NCBI RefSeq assembly: GCF_016056375.1
Contig: NZ_JAEDAE010000008.1
Location: 124,001-188,000 of the forward strand
From: Hymenobacter negativus
GTDB lineage: Bacteria; Bacteroidota; Bacteroidia; Cytophagales; Hymenobacteraceae
Direction: 5' to 3'
DNA: 64,000 bases
How positions within the stretch are numbered: the first letter of the stretch is position 1; every line of letters begins with the position of its first letter. The notes under the pieces were generated by a model, which did no database searches, had not been told where the DNA came from, and saw only the letters and a list, made by a program, of their open reading frames with translations. This document shows, piece by piece, positions 17,809-26,292 of this stretch. The position numbers and the translations under genes are program-made.

Positions 17809-19863
17809 ATGTATTTCCGCCTGCTATTCCTCCTGATTCTCGCCAACGCAGCCCGGCCAGTTGCGGCACAAAGCGTGGCCTTCACCAAGGACAACTTTGG
17901 CGATAACAAGGAAGGCTTGCGCGAAGCCAACCGCGAGCTGAAAGCCGGCGACGACGACTACCGCGCCGACCCACCGCGCTACGCCCAGGCCCTGCCGCAC
18001 TTTCTAGCGGCCCAGGAATTTAACCCCAACAACGCGGCCCTGAACGTTAAAATCGGCGACTGCTACCTGAATTCGGCCACCAAAACCGCTGCCCTGCCCT
18101 ACCTGCAAAAGGCGGCCAAGCTGGACGCCACCGCCGATGCCCGCACCCACTACCTGCTGGCCCGCGCCCTGCACCTAAGCGCGAAGTGGCGCGAGGCCAT
18201 GGCCGAATACCAGCTGGCCACGCCCGTGGGCAGCAACACGCGCAACGGCAGCGCCGGCACCATCACGCCCAACGACTTGCAACGCCGCATTCAGGAATGC
18301 CGCAACGGGCAGCAGCTGATGGCCAAACCGACGCGGGTGTTTATTGATAACGCGGGGCCGGAGCTGAATTCGCAGGCGTCGGACTACGGCCCGGTAGTGT
18401 CGGCCGATGAGTCGACTATTCTGATTACGTCGCGCCGCGAGGGTTCGACTGGCGGCAAGAAGGACCCGGAGGGCAACGGCTATTTTGAAGATATTTACCA
18501 GTCGACCTGGAAGGGCAAGGCCTGGAGCCGCGCCGCCAACCTGGGCGCGCCCGTGAACACCGACGACCACAACGCCACCGTGGGCCTGGCCCCCGACGGC
18601 CAGCGCATGCTGGTGTACGTGGGCACCAACGGCGGCGACCTGCTCGAAACCACCCTCAGCGGCACGGCCTGGGACAAGCCCCGCCGCCTCAACAGCCGCA
18701 TCAACACCAACGCCCACGAAACCTCGGCCAGCTATTCACCCGATGGCCGCTACCTCTACTTCGTGAGCGACCGGGAGGGCGGCGCGGGCAGTTCCGACAT
18801 CTATAAAGTCGACCTCGACGGCAAAAACACGCCCGTGAGCCTGGGGCCGGCCATCAATACCGCTTATGGCGAGGAGGGCGCCTTTATGGCCCCCGATGGC
18901 AAAACGCTGTACTTTTCGTCGGAAGGGCACAACTCGATGGGCGGCTACGACATCTTCAAATCGGTGTTTGAAAATGGCAAGTGGAGCACGCCAGAGAACC
19001 TGGGCTGGCCCATCAATACGCCCGATGACGACGTGTTTTTCGTGACCTCGGCCTCGGGGCGGCACGGGTACTACAGCAGCGACCGGCCCGGCGGGCTGGG
19101 GGCGAAGGACATCTACCGCATCACTTTTCTCGGGCCCGAAAAACAGCCTTTGCTGAGCGAGGAAGACCAATTATTGGCCTCGCGCCTCGCGCCCATCAAG
19201 CAGACGGTGCTGGCCCCGGCGGTGGCGGTGGCCACGGCCCAGGTCACGATTCTGAAAGGAACCGTGACCGACGACGCCACCAAGCAACCGCTCGACGCGG
19301 CCATTGACCTGATTGATAATACCAGCGGCCAGACCATTGCCAACTTCCGCAGCAACGCCACCTCGGGCCGCTACCTCGTGAGCCTGCCTTCGGGCACCAA
19401 CTACGGCATTGTGGTGCGACAGGACGGCTACCTGTTTCACTCCGAAAACTTCGACCTGCCCGCCGGCGCAGCTTTTGCCGAAGTGGTGAAGGACATCCCG
19501 ATGAAGAAGCTGGAAGTGGGCACTACCATCGTGCTGCGCAACATTTTCTTCGATACCGGCAAGGCCACGCTGCGCCCCGAAAGCACCGCTGAGCTGGAGC
19601 GCCTGCAAAAGCTCCTCACCGAAACGCCCGCCCTGAAGCTGGAAATGGCCGGCCACACCGACGACGTGGGCGAGGCTGCCATGAACCAGGACCTCAGCCA
19701 GCGCCGCGCCCAGGCCGTGGTGACCTACCTCACGCAGCATGGCATCGCGGCGGCCCGCCTCACGGCCATGGGCTATGGCGAAACCCGCCCCGAAGTGCCC
19801 AACACCAGCAAAGGCAACCGCCAGCTCAACCGCCGCACCGAATTCAAGGTGACAGCAAAGTAG
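17809..19863 (+). CDS. PorE-like outer membrane protein (TPR, PD40 propeller, CRD, OmpA)
   Basis: A 684-residue envelope protein. Order of parts: signal peptide (LFLLILANAARPVAAQ); TPR region about 45-150; beta-propeller of PD40 repeats about 190-435 (ASYSPDGRYLYFVSDREGGA and SDIYKV-type blades); carboxypeptidase-regulatory-like domain about 475-545 (GTVTDDATKQPLDAAI); OmpA C-terminal peptidoglycan-binding domain about 570-684 (AGHTDDVG, NQDLSQRRAQAV, NRRTEF). This is the domain order described for PorE of the type IX secretion system, which tethers the apparatus to peptidoglycan. Unlike PorE it lacks a lipobox cysteine. Other OmpA/PD40 proteins in Bacteroidota share this plan, so the T9SS role is an inference. 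Confidence 0.82.
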   Translation: MYFRLLFLLILANAARPVAAQSVAFTKDNFGDNKEGLREANRELKAGDDDYRADPPRYAQALPHFLAAQEFNPNNAALNVKIGDCYLNSATKTAALPYLQKAAKLDATADARTHYLLARALHLSAKWREAMAEYQLATPVGSNTRNGSAGTITPNDLQRRIQECRNGQQLMAKPTRVFIDNAGPELNSQASDYGPVVSADESTILITSRREGSTGGKKDPEGNGYFEDIYQSTWKGKAWSRAANLGAPVNTDDHNATVGLAPDGQRMLVYVGTNGGDLLETTLSGTAWDKPRRLNSRINTNAHETSASYSPDGRYLYFVSDREGGAGSSDIYKVDLDGKNTPVSLGPAINTAYGEEGAFMAPDGKTLYFSSEGHNSMGGYDIFKSVFENGKWSTPENLGWPINTPDDDVFFVTSASGRHGYYSSDRPGGLGAKDIYRITFLGPEKQPLLSEEDQLLASRLAPIKQTVLAPAVAVATAQVTILKGTVTDDATKQPLDAAIDLIDNTSGQTIANFRSNATSGRYLVSLPSGTNYGIVVRQDGYLFHSENFDLPAGAAFAEVVKDIPMKKLEVGTTIVLRNIFFDTGKATLRPESTAELERLQKLLTETPALKLEMAGHTDDVGEAAMNQDLSQRRAQAVVTYLTQHGIAAARLTAMGYGETRPEVPNTSKGNRQLNRRTEFKVTAK

Positions 19864-20052
19864 GTAGCGCGCACATTTAGTCCTCTGGTCCACTCGAATG
19901 CGCGGACTCGCAGAGCCCACGCTACAATCGAGCAAAACCCCGATTTCACCGAGCCTAACTCTGTGATAACCGGAAAGTACGCCCGCCGCTCATCGGCCCG
20001 TTCTACCTTGCAGTGTCAAACAACTGCCCATTCGGCAAGTGGCGTTTTCTGC

Positions 20053-23000
20053 TTGAAACTACTTCTCCGCTTTCTCTACATTCGCCGGCTGGGCTTCGTG
20101 CTATTGGCGTTGCTCAGCTTCCTATTGCTATGGACGCGGCCGGCCAGCGCCCAGCAGGCATACCTGCGCCAGTTTGGTCCTGCTGAAGGGTTTCGGCCCG
20201 CCTTTGTATATGCCCTGCTGCAGGACCGACAGGGCTACCTCTGGCTGGGTACCGGCGAGGGTCTCGTGCGCTACGACGGCACGCAGTTTACCACCTTCAC
20301 AAAAAAAGACGGGCTGGCCGAGGACTTTGTGGTGTCGCTGCGCGAGGAGCCCGCCACCGGCCGGCTGTGGGTGGGCCATTACCAGGGCGGCATTTCAGTA
20401 AAAAAAATGGCCAGCGGCGCATTCAGCCCCGCTAAGCGCAGCGCCGTGCCCGCCGGCCTTAGACTGCCCGCCGATGGACCGCCCCCCATTGATTCTGCCG
20501 CCATTGGCCGCTACCTGCGCCGCTACCACCTGCGCCTACCCGAAGGCACCGAGGCCACCTGCCTGCTCGAAGACCGCGAAGGCAACGCCTGGCTGGGCAC
20601 CGCCGGCCAAGGCCTGCTGCGGCATTCGGACCGGCACCTGCGGCTGGAACCGTACCCAGCTACCTCGACGGGCCAGCTGCCGGCCCTTGCTACAATGCAT
20701 CAAAAAGGGTTGGCAGAAGCCTGGGCCGCTTTTGGCGGCAATCGGTTTTTTCAGCTTCACGCCAATCGCCTCGCTCCGGCTCATCAGGGTGATTTCGTGG
20801 CCCCGGCTCTGAGCGGCGGCTCGGTGAAAGCGCTGCTGCCACGCCCAGCGCGGCTAGGCGGCGGGTTCTGGATGGGTACCTCTACGGGCCTCTACATGGC
20901 TGCCACGCCTGGTCGTACCCTGCAGGCAGTAGCAGGATTATCAAACAACTCTGACATTAACGTCACGGCCCTGGCCTACGCGCCCGGCTCCGGCCTGTGG
21001 GTGGGCACCGCCGCCGATGGCCTCTACCTGCTGCCCGCCGATTCTTCGCAGCGCATCCGCCATTTCACCACTGCCAACGGCTTGCTGCACAACACTACCT
21101 ACGCCCTGCTGGCCGACCACACCGGACGCATCTGGGTAGCAACGCACGGTACCGGCATTGCCGCTTACGACCCCGTGATGGACGATTTTGTGCATTACCG
21201 TCTCGGTTCTGTGGGGCTCGATGCCAGCAGCCTGGCCGAGGATGCCGACGGTCGCATTTGGGTGGGCACCGAGGGCCAGAGCATCTACTGCCGCCAGCGT
21301 TCCGGGCAGTGGCAGCAGCTCACTGCCGCCAGCCAGCTGCCATCAGACTACGCATACGGGATGCTGCCGCTGCCCGCCGCGCCTGGCCACGTCGGCCCGC
21401 AGCTGCTGCTGGTGCACCGGCAGAGCCTCACGCTGCTCGATTGCCGCACCCGTGCTTTCACCTCCCTCGCCGCCACCGACGACCCGCTGGTGCGCGACTG
21501 CCTCGGCCCGGCTGCTCTGGCCGCCGGCCCCAGCTCCGGCGCGATAGCGTGGCTGAGCACCCGCGCCGGCCTGCTGCGCGTGGACGTGGCCGCCGCCCGC
21601 CGCCTCGCGGCCGCCCGCCAGCCCGGCCTGGCCATTACCGCAGTCGAAGTCGACGGCGAAGCCCGCGTCCTCGATGCCCTGGGCTGGCTCTCGGCCACCC
21701 GCCACCGCGTCAATTTTACCTTTCAGGGTATCAGCCTCAATCCCGGTGCCGCCCTCACCTACCAGCACCGCCTGCGCGGCCTCTCCGACGAATGGAGCCG
21801 CCCCAGCGCCGCCCCCGAAGCCCAGTTCCCGGGCCTCGATGCCGGCCAGTACGTATTTGAGGCGCGGGTGCGGCGCGGCAATTCTGGTCCGTGGAGCCCG
21901 GTGGTAGCCGCTTCATTCGGCGTGGCCACGCCGGTGTGGCGTACCTGGTGGTTCCGCACGCTGGCACTGCTGGTGCTGGCCGGACTGGCCTACGGGGTGG
22001 TGCGCTTCCGCGAGCGCACGCTGCGCCGCACGCAGCTGGTGCTGGAGCGCACTGTGCGCGAGCGCACCGCCGAGCTACGCCAGCAAAAAGCCCATATCGA
22101 AGACATTAACGCCGATTTGGTGGTGGCCCGCGACGCGGCCGAGGCCTCGCGCCGGGCCAAGGCGCAGTTTCTGGCCAACATGAGCCACGAAATCCGCACG
22201 CCGATGAATGCCGTCATCGGCCTCACCAACCTACTGCAAGCCACCCACCCCAACCCCGAGCAGGCCGAATACCTCACGGCCATCGAGTCGTCGTCGCAAA
22301 ACCTGCTGGTCATTATCAACGACATCCTCGACAGCTCGAAGATGGAGGCCGGCAAGCTGACGCTGGAACAAGTGCCCTTCCGCCTGCCCGAAGCCGTGCG
22401 CCGCCTGGGGGCCATGTTCAAGTTTGCCACTGAAAGCAAGGGCCTGTTTTTGAAGGTAAACGTAGCCGACAACGTGCCCGCCGCCGTGCTCGGCGACCCC
22501 GTCCGCCTCAACCAGGTACTGGTGAATCTGGTGGGCAACGCCATCAAGTTCACCCGCGCCGGCGGCGTCACGGTAACGGTGGAAGCAGTGGCCGGGCCGG
22601 ATTCGCCAACCCATCAATCCACCAATCCGCGCATCCGCTTCGCGGTGCGCGACACCGGCATTGGCATCCCGCAGGACAAGCTGGGGGCCATTTTCGAAGA
22701 TTTCTCCCAGGCCAACACCTCCACCACGCGCGAGTTTGGCGGCACCGGCCTGGGCCTGAGCATTGCCCGCAACCTGGTGCAATTGCACGGCGGCCAGCTC
22801 GGCGTGACCAGCGAGGAAGGCCAGGGCTCCGAGTTTTTCTTCGAGCTGCCCTACGAAGTGGCCGACGCCAGCGCCGCTCAGCCCGAAGCCCACGCCGGCC
22901 TGCTCACGCCCTTCGAGCCTGCCCTGCGTGTGCTGGTGGCCGAAGACAACGCCCTCAACCAGCTCGTGGCCCGCAAAACCCTTGAAGCCTGGAACGTGCA

Positions 23001-23757
23001 GGTCGTCATCGCCGACAACGGCCGCCTGGCCGTGGAGGCCGTCACGGACGCGGCCCAGCCTTTCGACGCCATCCTGATGGACGTGCAGATGCCCGAGCTC
23101 GACGGCTACGGCGCCACCCGCGAAATCCGCCGGCACTTTCCCAATGCCGACCAGCTGCCCATCATCGGCCTCACCGCCTCCGTGCTGCCCGAAGACCGCG
23201 CCCTGGCCCTGGCCGCCGGCATGAACGACACCCTCGCCAAGCCCTTCGAACCGGCCGTGCTCTACGCCCGCCTGGCCCACTTCACTTTAGGGCAGGAGGG
23301 TATGGGGGTAAGAAGGCAAGAAGTAACTGATACGCTCATCCAGCACGATGAATCTACTGAGAAACAATCAACTCATACCCTCGCCCCCTCCTACCCTCCT
23401 ACCCTAAAAAACCCTCCTACCTTAATAAAGCCCGACTGGCACCTGCTCGAAGAACTGGCTGGCGGCAACGAAGGCTTCCTGCGTCAAATCATCACCACTT
23501 TCCTGTCCGAGGCCCCGGCCCTGGAGGCGCTGATGGCCGCTACCTGCCCCAGTGACCCCGCCGCGCTGGCCAGCACTGCCCACAAGCTCAAGGGCCAGGT
23601 GGCCTACTTCGGCGTGCCCGTGCTGCACACCCAGCTCGACGAGCTGGAACGCGCCGCCCGCCACCCGGCCCTGCCCTACTGCGAGCCGTTGCTCGACACC
23701 ATCCGCCAGCAGCTGGCTGAGCTGTACCCGCAGTTGGAGGAGCGGGCCGGAACTTGA
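20053..23757 (+). CDS. Hybrid two-component sensor (propeller, Y_Y_Y, HisKA, HATPase, receiver, Hpt)
   Basis: A 1234-residue one-protein phosphorelay. A signal peptide (LALLSFLLLWTRPASA) precedes a periplasmic regulator propeller of about 530 residues with blades such as DRQGYLWLGTGEGLVRYDG, a Y_Y_Y domain, a transmembrane helix (FRTLALLVLAGLAYGVV), HisKA with H712 (NMSHEIRTPMNAV), HATPase (GTGLGLS), a receiver with D1010 (LMDVQMPELDG) and a C-terminal Hpt with H1177 (AHKLKG). The TTG at 20053 gives a clean signal peptide; the frame is open to a GTG at 19963. No DNA-binding output is attached, so the LytTR regulator just downstream is a likely partner. The receiver-Hpt linker contains intergenic-type repeat DNA. 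Confidence 0.88.
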   Translation: MKLLLRFLYIRRLGFVLLALLSFLLLWTRPASAQQAYLRQFGPAEGFRPAFVYALLQDRQGYLWLGTGEGLVRYDGTQFTTFTKKDGLAEDFVVSLREEPATGRLWVGHYQGGISVKKMASGAFSPAKRSAVPAGLRLPADGPPPIDSAAIGRYLRRYHLRLPEGTEATCLLEDREGNAWLGTAGQGLLRHSDRHLRLEPYPATSTGQLPALATMHQKGLAEAWAAFGGNRFFQLHANRLAPAHQGDFVAPALSGGSVKALLPRPARLGGGFWMGTSTGLYMAATPGRTLQAVAGLSNNSDINVTALAYAPGSGLWVGTAADGLYLLPADSSQRIRHFTTANGLLHNTTYALLADHTGRIWVATHGTGIAAYDPVMDDFVHYRLGSVGLDASSLAEDADGRIWVGTEGQSIYCRQRSGQWQQLTAASQLPSDYAYGMLPLPAAPGHVGPQLLLVHRQSLTLLDCRTRAFTSLAATDDPLVRDCLGPAALAAGPSSGAIAWLSTRAGLLRVDVAAARRLAAARQPGLAITAVEVDGEARVLDALGWLSATRHRVNFTFQGISLNPGAALTYQHRLRGLSDEWSRPSAAPEAQFPGLDAGQYVFEARVRRGNSGPWSPVVAASFGVATPVWRTWWFRTLALLVLAGLAYGVVRFRERTLRRTQLVLERTVRERTAELRQQKAHIEDINADLVVARDAAEASRRAKAQFLANMSHEIRTPMNAVIGLTNLLQATHPNPEQAEYLTAIESSSQNLLVIINDILDSSKMEAGKLTLEQVPFRLPEAVRRLGAMFKFATESKGLFLKVNVADNVPAAVLGDPVRLNQVLVNLVGNAIKFTRAGGVTVTVEAVAGPDSPTHQSTNPRIRFAVRDTGIGIPQDKLGAIFEDFSQANTSTTREFGGTGLGLSIARNLVQLHGGQLGVTSEEGQGSEFFFELPYEVADASAAQPEAHAGLLTPFEPALRVLVAEDNALNQLVARKTLEAWNVQVVIADNGRLAVEAVTDAAQPFDAILMDVQMPELDGYGATREIRRHFPNADQLPIIGLTASVLPEDRALALAAGMNDTLAKPFEPAVLYARLAHFTLGQEGMGVRRQEVTDTLIQHDESTEKQSTHTLAPSYPPTLKNPPTLIKPDWHLLEELAGGNEGFLRQIITTFLSEAPALEALMAATCPSDPAALASTAHKLKGQVAYFGVPVLHTQLDELERAARHPALPYCEPLLDTIRQQLAELYPQLEERAGT
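23289..23429. repeat. Intergenic-type word repeat inside the hybrid kinase gene
   Basis: A purine-rich block (AGGAGGGTATGGGGG at 23294-23308) is followed after about 65 bases by pyrimidine-rich reverse-type words (ACCCTCGCCCCCTCCTACCC and repeats of CCCTCCTACC). The 15-base block is identical to 36816-36830 in the non-coding inverted repeat near 36.8 kb. Here it is read in frame and encodes the linker between the receiver and Hpt domains. Confidence 0.55.
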
Positions 23758-23813
23758 AAACTGAGCGGTACGCCCTACATTCGTTACCCAAACTCCCACT
23801 GTTTTGCTTTCTC

Positions 23814-24542
23814 ATGGCTGTTTCAAATCTGCGTTGCTTGGTGGTTGATGACGACCCGCTGTCGGTTCAGATAGTGCTCAACTGCATTAATAACACGCCA
23901 TTTCTGACGGCTGTTGGCAGCTTCACCAATCCCGTCGAAGCCGCCGAAGCGCTGCGCACCGCGCCCGTCGACCTGCTGTTTCTCGACGTGGAAATGCCCC
24001 TGCTCTCGGGCATCGAACTGCTGGGCATGCTCCAGAACCCGCCGCTGGTGGTGCTCATCACCAGCAGCAAAGACTACGCGGTGCAGGCCTTCGAGCACGC
24101 CGTGGTCGACTACCTGGTGAAGCCCGTCAGCTACGCCCGTTTTCTGCAAGCCTCCCAAAAAGCCCTGGAAATGGCCGGGCGCCGCGCCACCACCGCTGGC
24201 CCCGACGGCATTGAAGCGTCCGATGCCGACGCCGATTTCACCTTCGTAAAAGTCGACAACAAGCTCGTGCGCGTTGGCTTCGACGAAGTGCGCTACGTGG
24301 AAGCCCTTGGCGACTACGTACACATCGTCACGGGCCAGAGCAAGCTCATCGTGTACAGCACCATGAAGGCCGTGGAAGAGAAGTTTCCCAGCAGCCGCTT
24401 TGTGCGCGTGCACCGCTCATTTATCGTCAATTTCAACCGCATTCAGGCCCTCGAAGACAATTCGGTCATCGTGGAAGGCAAGCACATTCCCGTGGGCCAG
24501 ACCTACCTGCGCGAGGTCATGCAGCGCCTCAACAAATTCTAG
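23814..24542 (+). CDS. LytTR-family response regulator
   Basis: A 242-residue transcription factor. The receiver (1-120) has D12/D13, phospho-acceptor D58 (FLDVEMP) and the KPVSYARFL lysine motif. The LytTR DNA-binding domain (about 140-242) shows EVRYVEALGDYVHI and RVHRSFIVNFNRI. The ATG at 23814 is chosen over a TTG at 23754, which overlaps the upstream stop codon, because the extra 20 residues are not receiver-like. It begins 56 bases after the hybrid kinase gene, suggesting an operon. Target genes are unknown. Confidence 0.92.
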   Translation: MAVSNLRCLVVDDDPLSVQIVLNCINNTPFLTAVGSFTNPVEAAEALRTAPVDLLFLDVEMPLLSGIELLGMLQNPPLVVLITSSKDYAVQAFEHAVVDYLVKPVSYARFLQASQKALEMAGRRATTAGPDGIEASDADADFTFVKVDNKLVRVGFDEVRYVEALGDYVHIVTGQSKLIVYSTMKAVEEKFPSSRFVRVHRSFIVNFNRIQALEDNSVIVEGKHIPVGQTYLREVMQRLNKF

Positions 24543-24577
24543 CCGCCGCGCCTTTTTTCCTTGCCGAACCTTCTGCT

Positions 24578-25201
24578 ATGCGCTTTTCACCAGCCATTAT
24601 TTCCGCCAAAACTGCGCTGCTGGCCGGCCTGCTCGTCTTAGCGGGCTTTGCCGCCCAGGCCCAGCAGGCCGGCGATACCACCAGCGTGGGCTGCGGTCCG
24701 CCCCTGCCGCGCATGCTGTGCGTCGACCTCGACGGCCGCCCGTCCATCGACGAGCCCGCCGGCCCCTTCACCTACCAGTGGCACATGGGCGACGGCACCA
24801 CCCTCACCGGCCCCACGGTGAGCCACTGCTACAAAGAGCGCAAAAACTACGTGGTCGAGCTCGACGTCATCGTGGACAAAACCGGCGAAATCCGGCGCGG
24901 CCAGAAGTACATCCCCGTCAACCTCGTGCAGCAGGACATCGTAGACTTCACCGCCTCGGCCACCCGCGTGCGCGTGGGCCAGCCCGTATCCTTCGATTCG
25001 CCCGAGGCCCAGCTCCTTACCTGTCGCAACGTGCAGTTCATCTGGGACTTTCGTGATGGCACCATCGTGCAGAGCCGCACGGCGCAGCACGTTTTCCGCC
25101 GGCCCGGCACCTACGCGGTGCGCTTCAGCATGCGCGGCTACGGCTCGCAGGCCTGCGTAGCCAGCCACTGCGTCTCGCGCGAAATCGTGGTTGAGCCCTA
25201 A
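24578..25201 (+). CDS. Exported protein with two PKD-like domains
   Basis: A 207-residue secreted protein. A signal peptide (LLAGLLVLAGFAAQAQQ) is followed by two immunoglobulin-like PKD modules: YQWHMGDGTTLTG ... VSHCYKERKNYVVELDVI and FIWDFRDGTIVQS ... HVFRRPGTYAVRFSM. It also has several cysteines (CGPP, LCVD, SHCY, TCRN, ACVASHCVS) that could form disulfides outside the cell. There is no C-terminal T9SS tail. It starts 35 bases after the LytTR gene and ends 20 bases before the first permease gene, so it may belong to that transcription unit. Confidence 0.8.
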   Translation: MRFSPAIISAKTALLAGLLVLAGFAAQAQQAGDTTSVGCGPPLPRMLCVDLDGRPSIDEPAGPFTYQWHMGDGTTLTGPTVSHCYKERKNYVVELDVIVDKTGEIRRGQKYIPVNLVQQDIVDFTASATRVRVGQPVSFDSPEAQLLTCRNVQFIWDFRDGTIVQSRTAQHVFRRPGTYAVRFSMRGYGSQACVASHCVSREIVVEP

Positions 25202-25221
25202 ATGCCAGTGTGGCGTAGCGC

Positions 25222-26292
25222 ATGGGCCGTTTTATTTTCCGGCGTCTGGTCCGCACCTTCCTCGCAATCTGGGCTCTGGCCTCGGCCGTATTTCTGCTGA
25301 GCCGCCACGACCTCGACACTGCCCTCCGTCTGGCCCTGCCCGATGCCGCCAGCCAAACAGGCACTAGCCCCGCCTTGCTCCCCCAAAGCCAGCAGGCTGC
25401 CCTACAAGCCCTCCGCCAGCGCTTCGGCCTCGATTTACCCGTTTTCTACGTGAGCTACGGGCCGGTTTCGCCCGCTGGAGCACCAGCCTGGCGCTGGAAC
25501 GGCCGCCGCAACCAGTACCACCAATGGCTGCGGGACCTGGCGCGCGGCAATTTGGGTACCTCATTTAGAACGGGACAAGGCGTGGCCGGGCGCCTGCGTC
25601 ACGCCCTGGCTTTCACGTTGCCGCTCACGGGCACAGCGGCCGTGCTTGCGGTGCTGGGCGCGCTGGCCCTGGCCCAGCGCCTGGCCACAACGCCGTGGTG
25701 GCAACGTCCTCTGCGCGTGGTGCTGGTGGCCGTGCACGGGCTGCCGCTATTCGTGGTAGCCCTGATACTGCTGCTGGTGTTTGCCAATCCCGACGTGCTG
25801 GACTGGCTGCCCGCCTACGGCTTCGGCCAGTCCAGCGACCTGGATTTGGACGCGGGCCAGCATCTGGCGGATATACTCCTGCACTTAATTCTTCCCGTGT
25901 CAGCCCTGGTGCTCACGGCCATGCCCGAACTCACGCTTCAGCTCACCGCCGCCATACAGCAGGAATTGGGCAGTGCCTACGCCACTACGGCCCGCGCCAA
26001 AGGCCTTTCCGAAGCGGCCGTAGTCCGGCGCCATGCCCTGCGAAATGCTCTGCTGCCCACCCTCGCCCAGATTGCTGAATTTCTGCCGGCCCTCGTGGCC
26101 GGGGCCGTGGTGGTGGAGGTGGTATTCGCCCTGCCCGGCATGGGCCGCCTGTTGGCCGAAGCCTCCGCCGCCCGCGACTACCCCGTGCTGATTGGCGGCG
26201 TACTGCTCACCGGCGCGGTTCGCCTGCTGGCCCTGCTCCTCGCCGACCTTTGTTACTTTTGGGTCGACCCTCGCATCCGTTGGCAGTCCTGA
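25222..26292 (+). CDS. Oligopeptide/dipeptide-type ABC transporter permease (OppB/DppB-like)
   Basis: A 356-residue inner-membrane permease. It opens with MGRFIFRRLVRTFLAIWALA, typical of DppB/OppB, has about six transmembrane helices, and carries the ATPase-contacting loop AYATTARAKGLSEAAVVRRH. The end, DLCYFWVDPRIR, matches the family. Its pairing with the OppC-like gene that overlaps its 3' end shows that the two form a heterodimeric channel. No ATPase or solute-binding protein gene is nearby, so those parts must be supplied from elsewhere. Substrate is unknown; peptide or nickel import are the usual options. Confidence 0.88.
   Translation: MGRFIFRRLVRTFLAIWALASAVFLLSRHDLDTALRLALPDAASQTGTSPALLPQSQQAALQALRQRFGLDLPVFYVSYGPVSPAGAPAWRWNGRRNQYHQWLRDLARGNLGTSFRTGQGVAGRLRHALAFTLPLTGTAAVLAVLGALALAQRLATTPWWQRPLRVVLVAVHGLPLFVVALILLLVFANPDVLDWLPAYGFGQSSDLDLDAGQHLADILLHLILPVSALVLTAMPELTLQLTAAIQQELGSAYATTARAKGLSEAAVVRRHALRNALLPTLAQIAEFLPALVAGAVVVEVVFALPGMGRLLAEASAARDYPVLIGGVLLTGAVRLLALLLADLCYFWVDPRIRWQS

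Noticed and set aside
22231-23280. 349-codon minus-strand frame
   Set aside because: Antisense to the kinase and receiver domains of the hybrid sensor, which show all conserved motifs on the plus strand.
26254-26261. Exact TACTTTTG promoter box
   Set aside because: It lies inside the OppB-like coding sequence, just before the overlapping OppC-like start. In an overlapping permease pair, internal initiation is less likely than chance match.
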